Origin: Hyphomicrobium_A sp964405975
Lineage (GTDB): Bacteria; Pseudomonadota; Alphaproteobacteria; Rhizobiales; Hyphomicrobiaceae
Direction: 5' to 3'
Assembly (NCBI GenBank): GCA_964405975.1
Contig: CAYOPW010000038.1
Coordinates: 1 to 28,236, forward strand
Length of the DNA: 28,236 bases
Part shown: positions 1 to 8,735 of the stretch, one piece after another
Position numbering within the stretch: position 1 is the first letter of the stretch
How the letters are laid out: the number at the start of each line of letters is the position of its first letter
The notes under the pieces: generated by a model
Seen by the model: only the letters and a program-made list of their open reading frames with translations
Database searches by the model: none
What the model was told of the DNA's origin: nothing
Made by a program: the position numbers and the translations under genes

Positions 1-1535
1 TTCTTCTTTGCCGGCTTAGCCGCGGGTGTCGATTCACCCCGCGCTTCCCACCAGCGGTTCGGTACGAGCAAACGGCCGGCTGCATTCTCAATTGCGTAAG
101 CTGCGCGAAACAGTGTCGCTTCGTCGAACGGCTTGCCCAACAGCTGAAGTCCCAGCGGCGTGCCTTGCGTCGAGAGCCCCGCTGGCACCGAAATGCCCGG
201 CAGTCCCGCCATGTTGGCTGTTACCGTGAACAGGTCCTCCAAATACATGGCGATGGGATCGTCCGACTTCTCGCCAAAGGCAAACGCAGGCGTCAACGTG
301 GTGGGCGTCAACACGACATCGACTGAGTTCCACGCTTCGTCGAAGTCGCGTTTGATAAGAGTGCGCACCTTCTGCGCCTTGAGATAGTAGGCATCATAGT
401 AACCGGCCGAAAGCACATAGGTGCCCATGAGGATGCGCCGGCGCACTTCGTGGCCGAAACCGGCTGCGCGCGTGTTTTCGTACGTATCGATTAGATCCTT
501 GCCGGGCATGCGCAATCCGTAACGCACGCCGTCATAGCGTGCCAGGTTCGAGGAGGCCTCAGCGGGCGCGACGATATAGTAGGCCGGCAGCGCATACTTG
601 GTGTGTGGAAGCGTGATGTCGTGGATCGTTGCTCCGGCATCTTTGAGCCAGGCTATGCCGCAACTCCACAGCAGTTCTGCTTCTTTGGACATGCCCTCGA
701 CGCGGTATTCCTTCGGCACGCCGACGCGCAGGCCCTTGATGCCCTCGGAAAGGGCCGCTTCGTAGTCGGGGACGGGCCTATCGACGGACGTGGAGTCCTT
801 GGGATCGTGGCTCGCCATTGCTTTGAGCATGATCGCAGTATCGCGCACGGTCTTGGCAACGGGTCCGGCCTGATCGAGCGACGAAGCAAAGGCAACAATC
901 CCCCAGCGCGAGCAGCGCCCATAGGTCGGCTTCATGCCGACGGTGCCCGTCAACGCCGCGGGCTGGCGTATTGAGCCACCGGTATCGGTGCCGGTAGCCG
1001 CCAGACACAGGTCAGCAGCAACGGCAGCAGACGAACCGCCCGAAGAGCCGCCCGGCACCAGCTTGTCGGGCATGAACACGCCGTCCTCGCCTTTGCGCCG
1101 CCACGGCGAAACGACAGGGCCGAAGGCGCTCGTCTCGTTGGACGATCCCATAGCGAACTCATCGCAATTGAGCTTGCCCAGCATCACCGCACCGGCATTC
1201 CACAAGTTGGCGCCAACCGTGGATTCATAAGTGGGCTTGAAATCATCGAGAATGTTGGAACAAGCGGTCGTGCGCACACCGTTTGTGCAGAACAGATCCT
1301 TGTTGCCGATAGGAACACCTTCAAGGGGGCGCGCGTCGCCAGACCTTAGGCGCTTGTCGCTTTCCTTTGCCTGCGCGCGGGCCACGTCGGGCGTGGGCAG
1401 CACGTAGGCATTGAGGTCGGCATTGCCTGCCTCGATCGCGGCAAGGACAGATTCAGTCAGTTCGGTCGCGGAGAACTGCTTCTTTCGCAGGCCCTCGCGC
1501 GCTTCGGCAATGGTGAGCTTGTTAAGTTCGTTCAC
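1..1535 (-). CDS. gatA: Glutamyl-tRNA(Gln) amidotransferase subunit A, 3' end cut by window edge
   Basis: Amidase subunit of the GatCAB complex, which converts Glu-tRNA(Gln) (and often Asp-tRNA(Asn)) to the amidated form using ammonia from glutamine. My own translation of the minus strand from a GTG at 1535-1533 stays open for 511 codons to the window edge. It begins VNELNKLTIAEAREGL, typical of GatA. The amidase-signature triad is visible by family spacing: Lys79 in GVPIGNKDLF, the cis-Ser at 164 in PGGSSGGSSAAVAA, and the nucleophile Ser188 in TDTGGSIRQP. An in-frame TAA lies 18 bases upstream of the GTG, with no ATG between, so GTG is the likely start. The family ends near residue 490-500. 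The last residues in view (PAAKPAKK) are an Ala/Lys/Pro-rich tail beyond the enzyme core, and the stop is outside the window. gatC lies 79 bases upstream, on the same strand, probably co-transcribed; gatB is not in view. Confidence 0.96.
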   Translation of the reverse strand, partial: MNELNKLTIAEAREGLRKKQFSATELTESVLAAIEAGNADLNAYVLPTPDVARAQAKESDKRLRSGDARPLEGVPIGNKDLFCTNGVRTTACSNILDDFKPTYESTVGANLWNAGAVMLGKLNCDEFAMGSSNETSAFGPVVSPWRRKGEDGVFMPDKLVPGGSSGGSSAAVAADLCLAATGTDTGGSIRQPAALTGTVGMKPTYGRCSRWGIVAFASSLDQAGPVAKTVRDTAIMLKAMASHDPKDSTSVDRPVPDYEAALSEGIKGLRVGVPKEYRVEGMSKEAELLWSCGIAWLKDAGATIHDITLPHTKYALPAYYIVAPAEASSNLARYDGVRYGLRMPGKDLIDTYENTRAAGFGHEVRRRILMGTYVLSAGYYDAYYLKAQKVRTLIKRDFDEAWNSVDVVLTPTTLTPAFAFGEKSDDPIAMYLEDLFTVTANMAGLPGISVPAGLSTQGTPLGLQLLGKPFDEATLFRAAYAIENAAGRLLVPNRWWEARGESTPAAKPAKK

Positions 1536-1614
1536 TTGAATGACGTCCAGTTAAGAGCATTCGTATGAGGTCTCCGGGGCCCGCCGCGATCGATCTCTAA
1601 ACGCCGCGGTCACC

Positions 1615-1902
1615 CTATTCGACCACCTTGGGCACAACGAAGTAATGGTCCTCAACCATCGACGCGTTCCCCACAACGTCGTCGGCAATGTCGCCGTCTG
1701 TGACCTTGTCCTCGCGCTGCCTTAGCTCAATGGGGACGACGCGCGTCAGCGGCTCGACAGAGGATGTGTCCACCTCTTTAAGCTGCTCGACCCAATCGAG
1801 AATACTGGAAAGCTCTGCCTTTAGACCCTTGGCCTCCGCCTCGCTGATCTTTATCCGCGCAAGGCGTGCAATACGCCGGACGGTCGCTTCGTCGACCTGC
1901 AT
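1615..1902 (-). CDS. gatC: Aspartyl/glutamyl-tRNA amidotransferase subunit C
   Basis: Small 95-residue subunit that wraps GatA and stabilises its contact with GatB in the tRNA-dependent amidotransferase. The sequence matches the family along its whole length: an N-terminal VRRIARLARI helix, the helix ILDWVEQLKEVDTSSVEPL, then the conserved tail with an R-x-D motif (LRQREDKVTDGD) and the C-terminal VEDHYFVVPKVVE. The ATG at 1902 is preceded on the minus strand by GAGGGACT, a good ribosome-binding site. It is the first gene of a gatC-gatA pair, a common arrangement. The upstream gene on the same strand ends about 98 bases away, with a GC-rich hairpin between. Confidence 0.97.
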   Translation of the reverse strand: MQVDEATVRRIARLARIKISEAEAKGLKAELSSILDWVEQLKEVDTSSVEPLTRVVPIELRQREDKVTDGDIADDVVGNASMVEDHYFVVPKVVE

Positions 1903-1970
1903 AGTCCCTCGCCGTTCTGCTGATGAAAGGTGGGCTTACAATTGATCGCTCTCATAGCCCTGGCACGAGA

Positions 1971-1994
1971 GCCGCGCAACTCATGAGGCGCGGC
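1971..1994 (-). terminator. GC-rich hairpin just after the methyltransferase stop
   Basis: A perfect 7-bp inverted repeat, GCCGCGC and GCGCGGC, encloses a 10-base loop. It begins six bases past the TAG stop of the gene at 2000-4321, reading the minus strand. No run of T follows, so it is not a canonical intrinsic terminator. It could slow polymerase, protect the 3' end of the mRNA, or mark a Rho-dependent end before gatC. The hairpin is seen directly; its role is inferred. Confidence 0.35.
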
Positions 1995-1999
1995 ACCCG

Positions 2000-4321
2000 C
2001 TACCCGCCGCGCCATCGAGACAGGAAGGGGCCGAGGATGTCGGAGCTGTCGTCGGTCCAAGGATTGAGGCCACCTTTTTTAAAATCTTGCGCTCCTGAAA
2101 CGGCCCTGAAGGGGTCGAGGGCATACTCGTTCTTGGCAAAAACTGCGATCGTCGACGACAGCTGAGCATAGGTCCCCCCTTGTGCCGGGTCAGAAATAAT
2201 CAATCCTTTGAGCTCAGGCACCAGTGGCAGCGTCGCCTCCAGCACTGGATCAAGGTCAAGATAACGGTTGGAAATGTGCAGCACGAGGACGCCACTGTCC
2301 TTTAGCTTGCGCGCGTAGAGTCTTAGGGCATCCGCCGTCATGAGATGCACGGGCACCGCGTCGGAGGAGAAGGCATCGACGAGGAGAAGGTCGAAGCTGC
2401 CGTCTGGCTCCTTCGCAATCGTGATGCGCCCGTCACCCACGACGATATCGGCCTTCGGCTGGCAGTTGACCAGAAATGTGAAGTGGTTCGACCTTTGCGC
2501 AATGTCGACAACGATGGGATCGATCTCGTAAAAACGCCACCGCTCGTTCTTGTTCGAATAACAAGCAAGCGAGCCGGCACCTAGACCCACGATCCCAAAG
2601 CGCCCTTCATCTCCCTTCACCTGCAGCCCGTCTTGTACAATTCGAATCGATTGTTCAATGGGGCTTCCCGGATAGTAGTAGGTGCCGGGTGTGGTATCGG
2701 CGATAAGATTGCCGTCCTCGTCGCGGATGCGTTGCGAGCCGTGCAACGTCGTGCCGTGCTGCAAGATATTGTAATCGCCCTCATCCGATTGCGTCACGCG
2801 ATAGACGCCGAAGTAGCTGCGTTCCGCATTTGCCCGCCTGACTGCTGAGGGCAGCATGACCACGGTCAGAAACATTAGAAGCGCAGCCACGAGCTGGCGC
2901 GCGGGATAGTTCCAGAGCGCGAACATCGCGACGGCAAATAAGAGAGTAAGCGCTGCCGTAAAGCCCCACTCGCCGAACCACAGGCCGAGGTCAGCGGCCC
3001 ATTGCGTCCCAAAAAGTACAAGCGCGAGGCCGGTTGCGAATAGTCCGCCGAGCCACATCAGCTCATGCCAACGCCAATCTTTGCGCGAGAAAACTCCGGG
3101 CCGGCAGGCCATCGTTAGCGCAATGAGCAGTGGGTACTCAAGCACCTCGGAAAACAACTTGGGCGCGATGAGCGCAGCAAACAGTCCCCCAAGCACACCG
3201 CCAAAAGCCATCCATAGATAAAACTCCGTGAGGTTCTGGGCGCACGGGCGCATATCGTAGAGCGTGCGATGGGCCACAAGCGCGGAGACAAAGAAAACGG
3301 CGACACCGGCAGCACTCGTCAACGTCCATGTCTCGTGCTTCACCTGCGACAGCTCAAGTAGAGCGAGCGCCACCGTGATGAGATGAACCGCCAAAAGCAG
3401 CCGCATTGGCACAAGGAATGTGTCACGAAACGCGAGCACGAAGGTGAGGAGATAGAGCGCAAGCGGCAGCACCCACAAAAGCGGTGCAGAAGCTATATCG
3501 GTTGCAAGATGGGTTGTGAACGCGGTGAGAAGTGCAGCCGGCACGAGCGCCAACCCGACCCAGCCCAGCCGGTCACGCAGCGTGGGAACCTTGAGCGTGG
3601 ACGCCTTTGACACCGCCTTGCTGGGGGCAGCCTGCATGTCGCCACGCACGACGCTCTTGCGCATAATGGACGAGCACACGCCCAGCGATACGATCAGACC
3701 AACAAACAGAAACGCCCAATAGCGGCTGAGGGCTGTCACGCCAAATTCAGGCTCGAGCACAAAGGGATAGCTCATCAGCGCAATGAGGCTGCCGAAGTTC
3801 GAGGCGGCATAGAGGAAATAAGGATCGCGGGCATGAGGATGACCCGTGCGGGCGAACCAGGCTTGCAAAAGTGGTGCATTGGCGGCGACTGCAACAAACG
3901 GCAAGCCAACCGCAAGCGTAAAGAGCCCAAGTTGCCAAAGGTAAGGCTCACCAGGCGGCGGCTCCGCCCAACCCTCCGGCAAACCAATGGGCAAAACGAA
4001 CAAAGCCAGCAGCCCCACACAAACGTGCACGAGCCCCGTCCACACGACGGGCACCAGACGCATCAGCACATACGCGTAGCAGTAGCCGGTTAGGAGCGCT
4101 GCCTGAAAAAAGCAAAGGGCGACAGCCCACACCGAAGGCGAGCCGCCCAAAACAGGCAACACCATTTTGGCAAAGAGCGGCTGAACGGCAAAGAGCAGGA
4201 ACGCAGACAGAAATGTCGTCGCTGTAAAGAGGCCCAGCGCCGTATTGCCCTGAGCGAACGTAATGGTCGCGGGATCTGCGGCGCGCGATCGTCGCTTTGC
4301 CCGGGATCTTCGACTTTGCAC
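2000..4321 (-). CDS. Polytopic membrane protein fused to a spermidine-synthase-like methyltransferase domain
   Basis: A 773-residue two-part protein. Residues about 30-495 form a large hydrophobic region with roughly a dozen predicted membrane segments. Residues about 500-773 form a soluble Rossmann methyltransferase-like domain of the spermidine synthase family: the strand FGVYRV, the segment LQHGTTLHGSQ at 520-530, the nucleotide-binding loop VGLGAGSLA at 577-585, the ribose-binding acidic YEIDP near 598-602, GDGR at 629-632, VDAFSSDAVP at 648-657 and a terminal PWTDD. This is a known bacterial fusion architecture often named 'fused MFS/spermidine synthase'; its substrate is unproven, and polyamine synthesis should not be assumed. 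The start is GTG at 4321, with AAGGGTG placed well upstream. The gene begins 45 bases after the UPF0173 hydrolase and may share its transcript. Confidence 0.87.
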   Translation of the reverse strand: MQSRRSRAKRRSRAADPATITFAQGNTALGLFTATTFLSAFLLFAVQPLFAKMVLPVLGGSPSVWAVALCFFQAALLTGYCYAYVLMRLVPVVWTGLVHVCVGLLALFVLPIGLPEGWAEPPPGEPYLWQLGLFTLAVGLPFVAVAANAPLLQAWFARTGHPHARDPYFLYAASNFGSLIALMSYPFVLEPEFGVTALSRYWAFLFVGLIVSLGVCSSIMRKSVVRGDMQAAPSKAVSKASTLKVPTLRDRLGWVGLALVPAALLTAFTTHLATDIASAPLLWVLPLALYLLTFVLAFRDTFLVPMRLLLAVHLITVALALLELSQVKHETWTLTSAAGVAVFFVSALVAHRTLYDMRPCAQNLTEFYLWMAFGGVLGGLFAALIAPKLFSEVLEYPLLIALTMACRPGVFSRKDWRWHELMWLGGLFATGLALVLFGTQWAADLGLWFGEWGFTAALTLLFAVAMFALWNYPARQLVAALLMFLTVVMLPSAVRRANAERSYFGVYRVTQSDEGDYNILQHGTTLHGSQRIRDEDGNLIADTTPGTYYYPGSPIEQSIRIVQDGLQVKGDEGRFGIVGLGAGSLACYSNKNERWRFYEIDPIVVDIAQRSNHFTFLVNCQPKADIVVGDGRITIAKEPDGSFDLLLVDAFSSDAVPVHLMTADALRLYARKLKDSGVLVLHISNRYLDLDPVLEATLPLVPELKGLIISDPAQGGTYAQLSSTIAVFAKNEYALDPFRAVSGAQDFKKGGLNPWTDDSSDILGPFLSRWRGG

Positions 4322-4366
4322 GCGTTCACCCTTTTTGACGCCCCCAAGCCCTCACGCTGTTGGGCT

Positions 4367-5056
4367 TCAAACTGTAACCGCCTCTCCGAGGCTCGGCACG
4401 ACGACGTTTTGGCCTTCCATATGGGCAACAAAGGCATCGGCGGTCTGATCGATGATCGGAAACGTACCGTAATGGGCCGGAAACACCGTTTTGAAATTAA
4501 AGAATGTTTTGCACGCATGGGCAGCAGAGCGCGCGCCCATCGTAAACCGGTCGCCAATGGGGACGATGCCGATATCGGGAGCGTGCAGCGCGTTGATCAG
4601 GGCCATGTCCCCAAAAACTTCCGTGTCGCCCATGTGGTAGAGGGTTCTGCCCTCCTTCGCGCGTATGATGACGCCGCAAGGGTTGCCGAGATAGACGCCT
4701 TCTGAAGAGGACGAATGCCGTGCGTGTACCATCGTCAAATCGAAGTCGGCGCTTTTGACCGTACCACCAGTGTTCATGGGCTCAAGCTTTTCAGCGCCCT
4801 TGCTGCCCAAATGCATGGCCAGCTCCCACACGGCAAACAGTGTCGCACCCGTCTTCTGGCAGATTTCGAGCGCATCGCCTAAGTGATCGTCGTGTCCGTG
4901 TGTGAGCGCGACGTGCGTGACGCCGCTGATGGCCACATCCCACGCCACCCCCGAGCCCTCAAACGTCGGATTGCCCTTGAGAAAGGGATCGATCAGGACC
5001 ACGCTCGATCCCGTCTCAACACGAAAGCAAGAATGTCCAAACCACGTAATCTTCAT
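4367..5056 (-). CDS. UPF0173 metal-dependent hydrolase (metallo-beta-lactamase fold)
   Basis: A 229-residue cytoplasmic metallo-beta-lactamase-fold hydrolase of the UPF0173 (YtkL-like) family; the physiological substrate is unknown. It begins MKITWFGHSCFRV, the family's standard N terminus. The metal motif is THGHDDH, with His53, His55, Asp57 and His58, followed by later ligands in HARHSSS, MGDTEVFGD and PAHYGTF. The reading frame is open up to 5203, but the extra 49 residues match nothing in the family, would overlap the divergent ruvX start, and would run through a likely promoter at 5101-5128. I therefore chose the ATG at 5056, which has GGGGGT upstream. It is divergent from ruvX, with the fused methyltransferase protein downstream. 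Confidence 0.9.
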   Translation of the reverse strand: MKITWFGHSCFRVETGSSVVLIDPFLKGNPTFEGSGVAWDVAISGVTHVALTHGHDDHLGDALEICQKTGATLFAVWELAMHLGSKGAEKLEPMNTGGTVKSADFDLTMVHARHSSSSEGVYLGNPCGVIIRAKEGRTLYHMGDTEVFGDMALINALHAPDIGIVPIGDRFTMGARSAAHACKTFFNFKTVFPAHYGTFPIIDQTADAFVAHMEGQNVVVPSLGEAVTV

Positions 5057-5100
5057 GCCCAAGACCCCCGGAACGTCTATGAATTCGAAAGGCGGCGCGC

Positions 5101-5128
5101 AGTATAAGGATGGCGGGGCGAGCAACAA
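5101..5128 (-). promoter_or_regulatory. Predicted sigma70-type promoter for the UPF0173 gene
   Basis: On the minus strand, TTGTTG (5128-5123) and TATACT (5106-5101) are separated by 16 bases, a reasonable match to the housekeeping consensus. It lies about 45 bases upstream of the ATG at 5056 and supports that start over the longer open frame. Confidence 0.4.
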
Positions 5129-5171
5129 CAGGCTAACGCAAATGACCGAACCGGCGGGGAAATAGGCGACG

Positions 5172-5657
5172 ATGGGCGCACGCGGACTGACACTGGAGAA
5201 CATTCAGGAGTTCTCAGAACATCTGCCTCCGGCCGCGCGCCTCATAGGCATCGATGCAGGCACCAAGACGCTTGGTCTTGCGCTGTCAGACTTGACGCGT
5301 ACCATCGCGTCTCCCCTCATGGTCCTGAAACGGTCAAAATTCACCAAGGATGCCGCACGCCTCTTGGAGATTGCGGCCGAGCACCACATCGCTGGTTTTG
5401 TATTGGGGTTGCCCACCAACCTCGACGGAACCTCTGGTCCGCGCGAGCAAGCAACGCGAGCGTTTGCGAAGAACCTCAATGCGCTCAGCGATCTGCCCAT
5501 TCTCTTGTGGGACGAACGCCTTTCAACAGTGGCCGCGGAACGCACATTGCTTGAAGCCGACGCCTCACGGAAACGCCGCGCCGAAGTTGTCGACAAGGTC
5601 GCCGCCACAATCATCCTGCAAGGCGCACTCGATCGCATGCGCGCCCTGGAACATTAG
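5172..5657 (+). CDS. ruvX: Putative pre-16S rRNA nuclease / Holliday junction resolvase-like protein (YqgF)
   Basis: RNase H-fold nuclease of the YqgF/RuvX family, linked in E. coli to 5' maturation of 16S rRNA. The 161-residue length is usual. Motifs in order: LIGIDAGTKTLGLALSD with Asp28, the strand GFVLGLPTNLDGTSGPR, LLWDERLST, and the C-terminal VDKVAATIILQGALDR, which carries the last acidic residue. The ATG at 5172 follows TAGGCGACG. About 20 N-terminal residues precede the usual family start at RLIGID, a common extension in alphaproteobacteria. It diverges from the UPF0173 gene, and 135 bases separate it from the next gene on the same strand. Confidence 0.93.
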   Translation: MGARGLTLENIQEFSEHLPPAARLIGIDAGTKTLGLALSDLTRTIASPLMVLKRSKFTKDAARLLEIAAEHHIAGFVLGLPTNLDGTSGPREQATRAFAKNLNALSDLPILLWDERLSTVAAERTLLEADASRKRRAEVVDKVAATIILQGALDRMRALEH

Positions 5658-5792
5658 CCCTTGCCTGCCCATCTCCCTTCTTATCGAGACGCCTGTCCTA
5701 CGCGTGCCGCAATAATCGGCGATGGTCTCAAAATGGCGCCGTGGAAGAGGCTGGTCATTAGTTCCTTGAAAGGCGCAAGGTGGTGAGTTGGC

Positions 5793-7004
5793 ATGCCGCA
5801 GAACGTGAAATCTCTGAAGCGGCCTACGGATCCACGACGAACGCAAGAGCTTTCGCAACTCTGCGATGAGCTGGAACGTTTCGCCGCCCGTTTTGCCTAT
5901 CCGGCCCGCCGAGAAATACGCCGATTGATGCGCTCATCGGACCGCCTCGCCGATCTTGCAACTGTTTTTCCCGGTGCAATTTATGCACTGGCCACGAAGC
6001 GCGGACCTCCTGATGTGCGAACCAAAGCGACAAAATTGGTCGAAGACGGCGCCGCACTCAAATCGGTGGCACGCACCCTTGGCTTGCCCCTTTGGTTGCG
6101 CCGTTTGCCGCCGGAGGCGTTTCAGAGGAAAATTGACGAACTACCCAATAGTGAGCTGTTTGCCCGGCGCATTGCCAACCGCTTACCCGCCTCTTCTAAC
6201 TATAGCGCCTTCTGGCTGAAAACCGTCGTGTTCGCCACGCGTGCCTGTGATGAAGACTTCGCGCTGTGGCTGGCAGATCAATCAATTTACAAAGAGTCAG
6301 GCGATCCTGAGCAACTCTTTGGTGTGCTTGCAGCCTACGCTTGGTATTCGCGCGCGACGCACACGCAAGCCAACAGTCTGATTGTCGTCCCCTGGCGCGC
6401 TGAGATCGCGTTCGATACCGCGATTTGTGCCGCCAAGAGCTGGCTAAACCGGATACGCCTCGTCTTGCAGCTTCCGCCCGGCGTAATCGAAGATGCGTGG
6501 CTGAAAGGTGGCAAAGTGAAAGGCTATGACTTCATCCCGCTCATTGACCGCAATGAAATTCTTGCCGAAGCGCGCGGCATGCAAAACTGCGCCGATCAAT
6601 ACGCCGAGCGGCTCGCTGACGATAAGTGCCGCCTATTCTCCGTTCGCCGTGACAGTGAGCACGTCGCTACTCTTGAGATCGGTCCACATTCGCGCGAAGC
6701 GGGTATGCTAGCCATCACTCAGCTAAAGGGGCGCCACAACATGGCCGCACCCCTCAATGTCTGGCAAGCTGCCTATGCCTGGCTCGCAAGCCAAAATGGA
6801 CTGAGGCGCCTTCCGCCGCGCATCCCGCCTGAACGGCGGCTCGACACCACGACATGGCGGCAGCTCATGCAGCCTTACCGCCGGCAAGCTGACGGTGCGC
6901 TTTGGCTGCCCAATGCCGCCACGCACGACGTATTCGACTCCTTCAATATGGAGATGTCCGACCTCGCCCGGCGCGGCGGCGTATCGTCCTGGCTCTTTAC
7001 GTGA
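5793..7004 (+). CDS. PcfJ-like domain protein, function unknown
   Basis: A 403-residue protein that I place in the PcfJ-like family (named after a gene on the enterococcal conjugative plasmid pCF10) from its C-terminal core. That core has EARGMQNCADQY at 259-270, LFSVRR at 281-286, VATLEI at 291-296 and ITQLKGRHN at 308-316, the family's M-x-N-C, Y, V-R-R, A-T-L-E and Q-x-x-G-x-x-N pattern. The first 230 residues are mostly helical, rich in Arg and Leu, and unlike anything I can name. There is no signal peptide or clear membrane span. The ATG at 5793 follows a purine-rich AAGGTGGTGAG. The stop is 18 bases from the convergent acyl-CoA dehydrogenase stop. No conjugation or mobile genes lie nearby, and base use resembles the neighbours. 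No biochemical function is known to me. Confidence 0.75.
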   Translation: MPQNVKSLKRPTDPRRTQELSQLCDELERFAARFAYPARREIRRLMRSSDRLADLATVFPGAIYALATKRGPPDVRTKATKLVEDGAALKSVARTLGLPLWLRRLPPEAFQRKIDELPNSELFARRIANRLPASSNYSAFWLKTVVFATRACDEDFALWLADQSIYKESGDPEQLFGVLAAYAWYSRATHTQANSLIVVPWRAEIAFDTAICAAKSWLNRIRLVLQLPPGVIEDAWLKGGKVKGYDFIPLIDRNEILAEARGMQNCADQYAERLADDKCRLFSVRRDSEHVATLEIGPHSREAGMLAITQLKGRHNMAAPLNVWQAAYAWLASQNGLRRLPPRIPPERRLDTTTWRQLMQPYRRQADGALWLPNAATHDVFDSFNMEMSDLARRGGVSSWLFT

Positions 7005-7022
7005 CGCAAGCGCCAACTGCGA

Positions 7023-8696
7023 TCAGACCATGTTCGGCGATGCACGTGTCACAATGGCGCGCGTGTCGGCTCGTTCCAATCCCTGACCATAAGTTTGCCG
7101 CATCCGGCTGCCGAGCCGCGTCGCAATGAACGCGTCGGCGATGGGTGTGGGCGCATGTGCATTGAGGATTGTCGCCGCCGCCAGCGTGGCCAAGCCCTCC
7201 ACCAACGATCTGGCGCGCTGATCAAGCAGCACGGGTTCGTGCAACAGGTTTTGGATGCGCTCGTGTGCGTACGTCAAGCGGCCATCGCCCTGCGCGAACT
7301 GCCCAAGCTCCTCCATCACAACCTCGGCCGCTTCGGGCTCGCGCTGAAGCACGCGCAATACGTCGAGCGCCATTACATTGCCCGACCCTTCCCAAATTGA
7401 ATTGACCGGAACCTCGCGATACAGGCGGGCAAGCGGCGCTTCCTCGACGTAGCCATTTCCGCCCAGGCACTCCATCGCCTCCGCCACAAGACCCGGCGCA
7501 ATCTTGCAAACCCAATACTTCGTTATGGGAGTCATCAGCCGCCGCCATGCCGCAGCGCGCGGGTCCTCAGCAAGGTCAAAAGAGCGTGCAAGGCGGAAAG
7601 CGAGCGCAGTCGCTCCTTCAACATCGAGAGCAAGGTCGGCAAGCACCTGCATCATCAGCGGCTGGTCGATCAACTTTTTCTGGAACACGGTGCGGTGCTC
7701 AGCGTGATGAATAGCGTTGGCCAGCGCTAGGCGCATGAGACCGGCTGATGCGACGGCACAGTCCAGGCGCGTATGCGTCACCATTTCGATTATCGTGGCG
7801 ACACCCTTTCCCTCCTCGCCTATAGCGCGGCCCCAACAGCCATGAAACTCGACCTCGGATGAAGCATTCGACCTGTTGCCAAGCTTGGACTTGAGACGCT
7901 GTAAACGCAGCGGATTTACGCTTCGATCGGGCAAAAAGCGAGGCATGAGAAAGCAGGTGAGCCCACCCGGCGCTTGCGCCAGCACGAGGAACGCATCTGA
8001 CATGGGGGCGGAAAGGAACCACTTGTGTCCTGTGATTGTGTACTCTGCGCCAGGACCACCGGCCCTTATCGGCTCTGCCCTCGTGGTGTTGGCACGAATA
8101 TCCGTGCCCCCCTGCTTCTCCGTCATGCCCATGCCGAACGTAACGGCCAACTTGTCGTCTGCGGGCACGAAGCGCGGATCGTAACGCCGCGACACAATCT
8201 TGGGGATCCACTCCTCGCCGATCTCGGGTTGCAGCCGCAGAACGGGTACGGCGGCATTCGTCATCGTGATAGGGCAGCAATGACCGGCCTCCATCTGAGC
8301 CGCCATATAGAAAGCGCCGGCGCGGGCCACATTGGCATCGGGCGGAGGTAAACGGCTCCCCGTCACAAGGTGCGCCCAAACAGACGAATGCAATCCCTCC
8401 GCGCAGCTCGTCTCCATGCAGGCGTGATAGGCGGGATGAAAAACGACAATATCGCGCCGCCGCCCCTGGCGATCGTGCGTCTCAAGCGTTGGCAGGTGCT
8501 CGTTTGCCAAGCGGCCCTGCTCGAACGCTTGAGCAGTGCCCGTTATCAGGCCGAAAGCTGCCAGCGGCTTGGCGGCGTCTCTGCCGCCCTCGCGCTTGAC
8601 AGCCTCCTGGAGCGCCCGATCCGAGGTAAACAGGTTCACATCCTCGAACGGCGGGGGCTGATTGACTACCTCGTGCGTCGAAAAAGGCCCAGCCAT
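7023..8696 (-). CDS. Acyl-CoA dehydrogenase family protein, AidB-type
   Basis: A 557-residue flavoprotein of the AidB branch of acyl-CoA dehydrogenases. It starts MAGPFSTHEVVNQPPP, the typical AidB N terminus. It has MTEKQGGTD at 191-199 and GHKWFLSAPMSDAF from 223 for FAD contact, SNASSEVEF near 276-284, the LGGNGYVEE region at 411-419, and WEGSGN at 435-440 with Glu436 at the catalytic base position. E. coli AidB (541 residues) belongs to the adaptive response to alkylation; here the true substrate and any DNA-protective role are inferred only by family. The frame is open to a GTG at 8762, but the ATG at 8696 gives the family start and has AAGG upstream. It is divergent from pyrB and convergent with the PcfJ-like gene. 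Confidence 0.9.
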   Translation of the reverse strand: MAGPFSTHEVVNQPPPFEDVNLFTSDRALQEAVKREGGRDAAKPLAAFGLITGTAQAFEQGRLANEHLPTLETHDRQGRRRDIVVFHPAYHACMETSCAEGLHSSVWAHLVTGSRLPPPDANVARAGAFYMAAQMEAGHCCPITMTNAAVPVLRLQPEIGEEWIPKIVSRRYDPRFVPADDKLAVTFGMGMTEKQGGTDIRANTTRAEPIRAGGPGAEYTITGHKWFLSAPMSDAFLVLAQAPGGLTCFLMPRFLPDRSVNPLRLQRLKSKLGNRSNASSEVEFHGCWGRAIGEEGKGVATIIEMVTHTRLDCAVASAGLMRLALANAIHHAEHRTVFQKKLIDQPLMMQVLADLALDVEGATALAFRLARSFDLAEDPRAAAWRRLMTPITKYWVCKIAPGLVAEAMECLGGNGYVEEAPLARLYREVPVNSIWEGSGNVMALDVLRVLQREPEAAEVVMEELGQFAQGDGRLTYAHERIQNLLHEPVLLDQRARSLVEGLATLAAATILNAHAPTPIADAFIATRLGSRMRQTYGQGLERADTRAIVTRASPNMV

Positions 8697-8721
8697 GGCG
8701 CCTTTGCTCCCGATTCGACTG

Positions 8722-8735
8722 GTTAAACTCTTAAC
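8722..8735. promoter_or_regulatory. Short palindrome in the divergent acyl-CoA dehydrogenase/pyrB region
   Basis: GTTAA, four bases, then TTAAC form a perfect inverted repeat in the 125-base gap between the two divergent genes, 26 bases upstream of the ATG at 8696. The position would suit an operator. It is not a CtrA box, which needs a seven-base spacer between TTAA halves. No other evidence supports a regulator. Confidence 0.22.

Noticed and set aside
5057..5203. A longer N terminus for the UPF0173 hydrolase that looks like a signal peptide
   Set aside because: The hydrophobic stretch is upstream of the family start MKITWFGHS, overlaps the divergent ruvX start, and covers a likely promoter. 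The shorter form is better supported.
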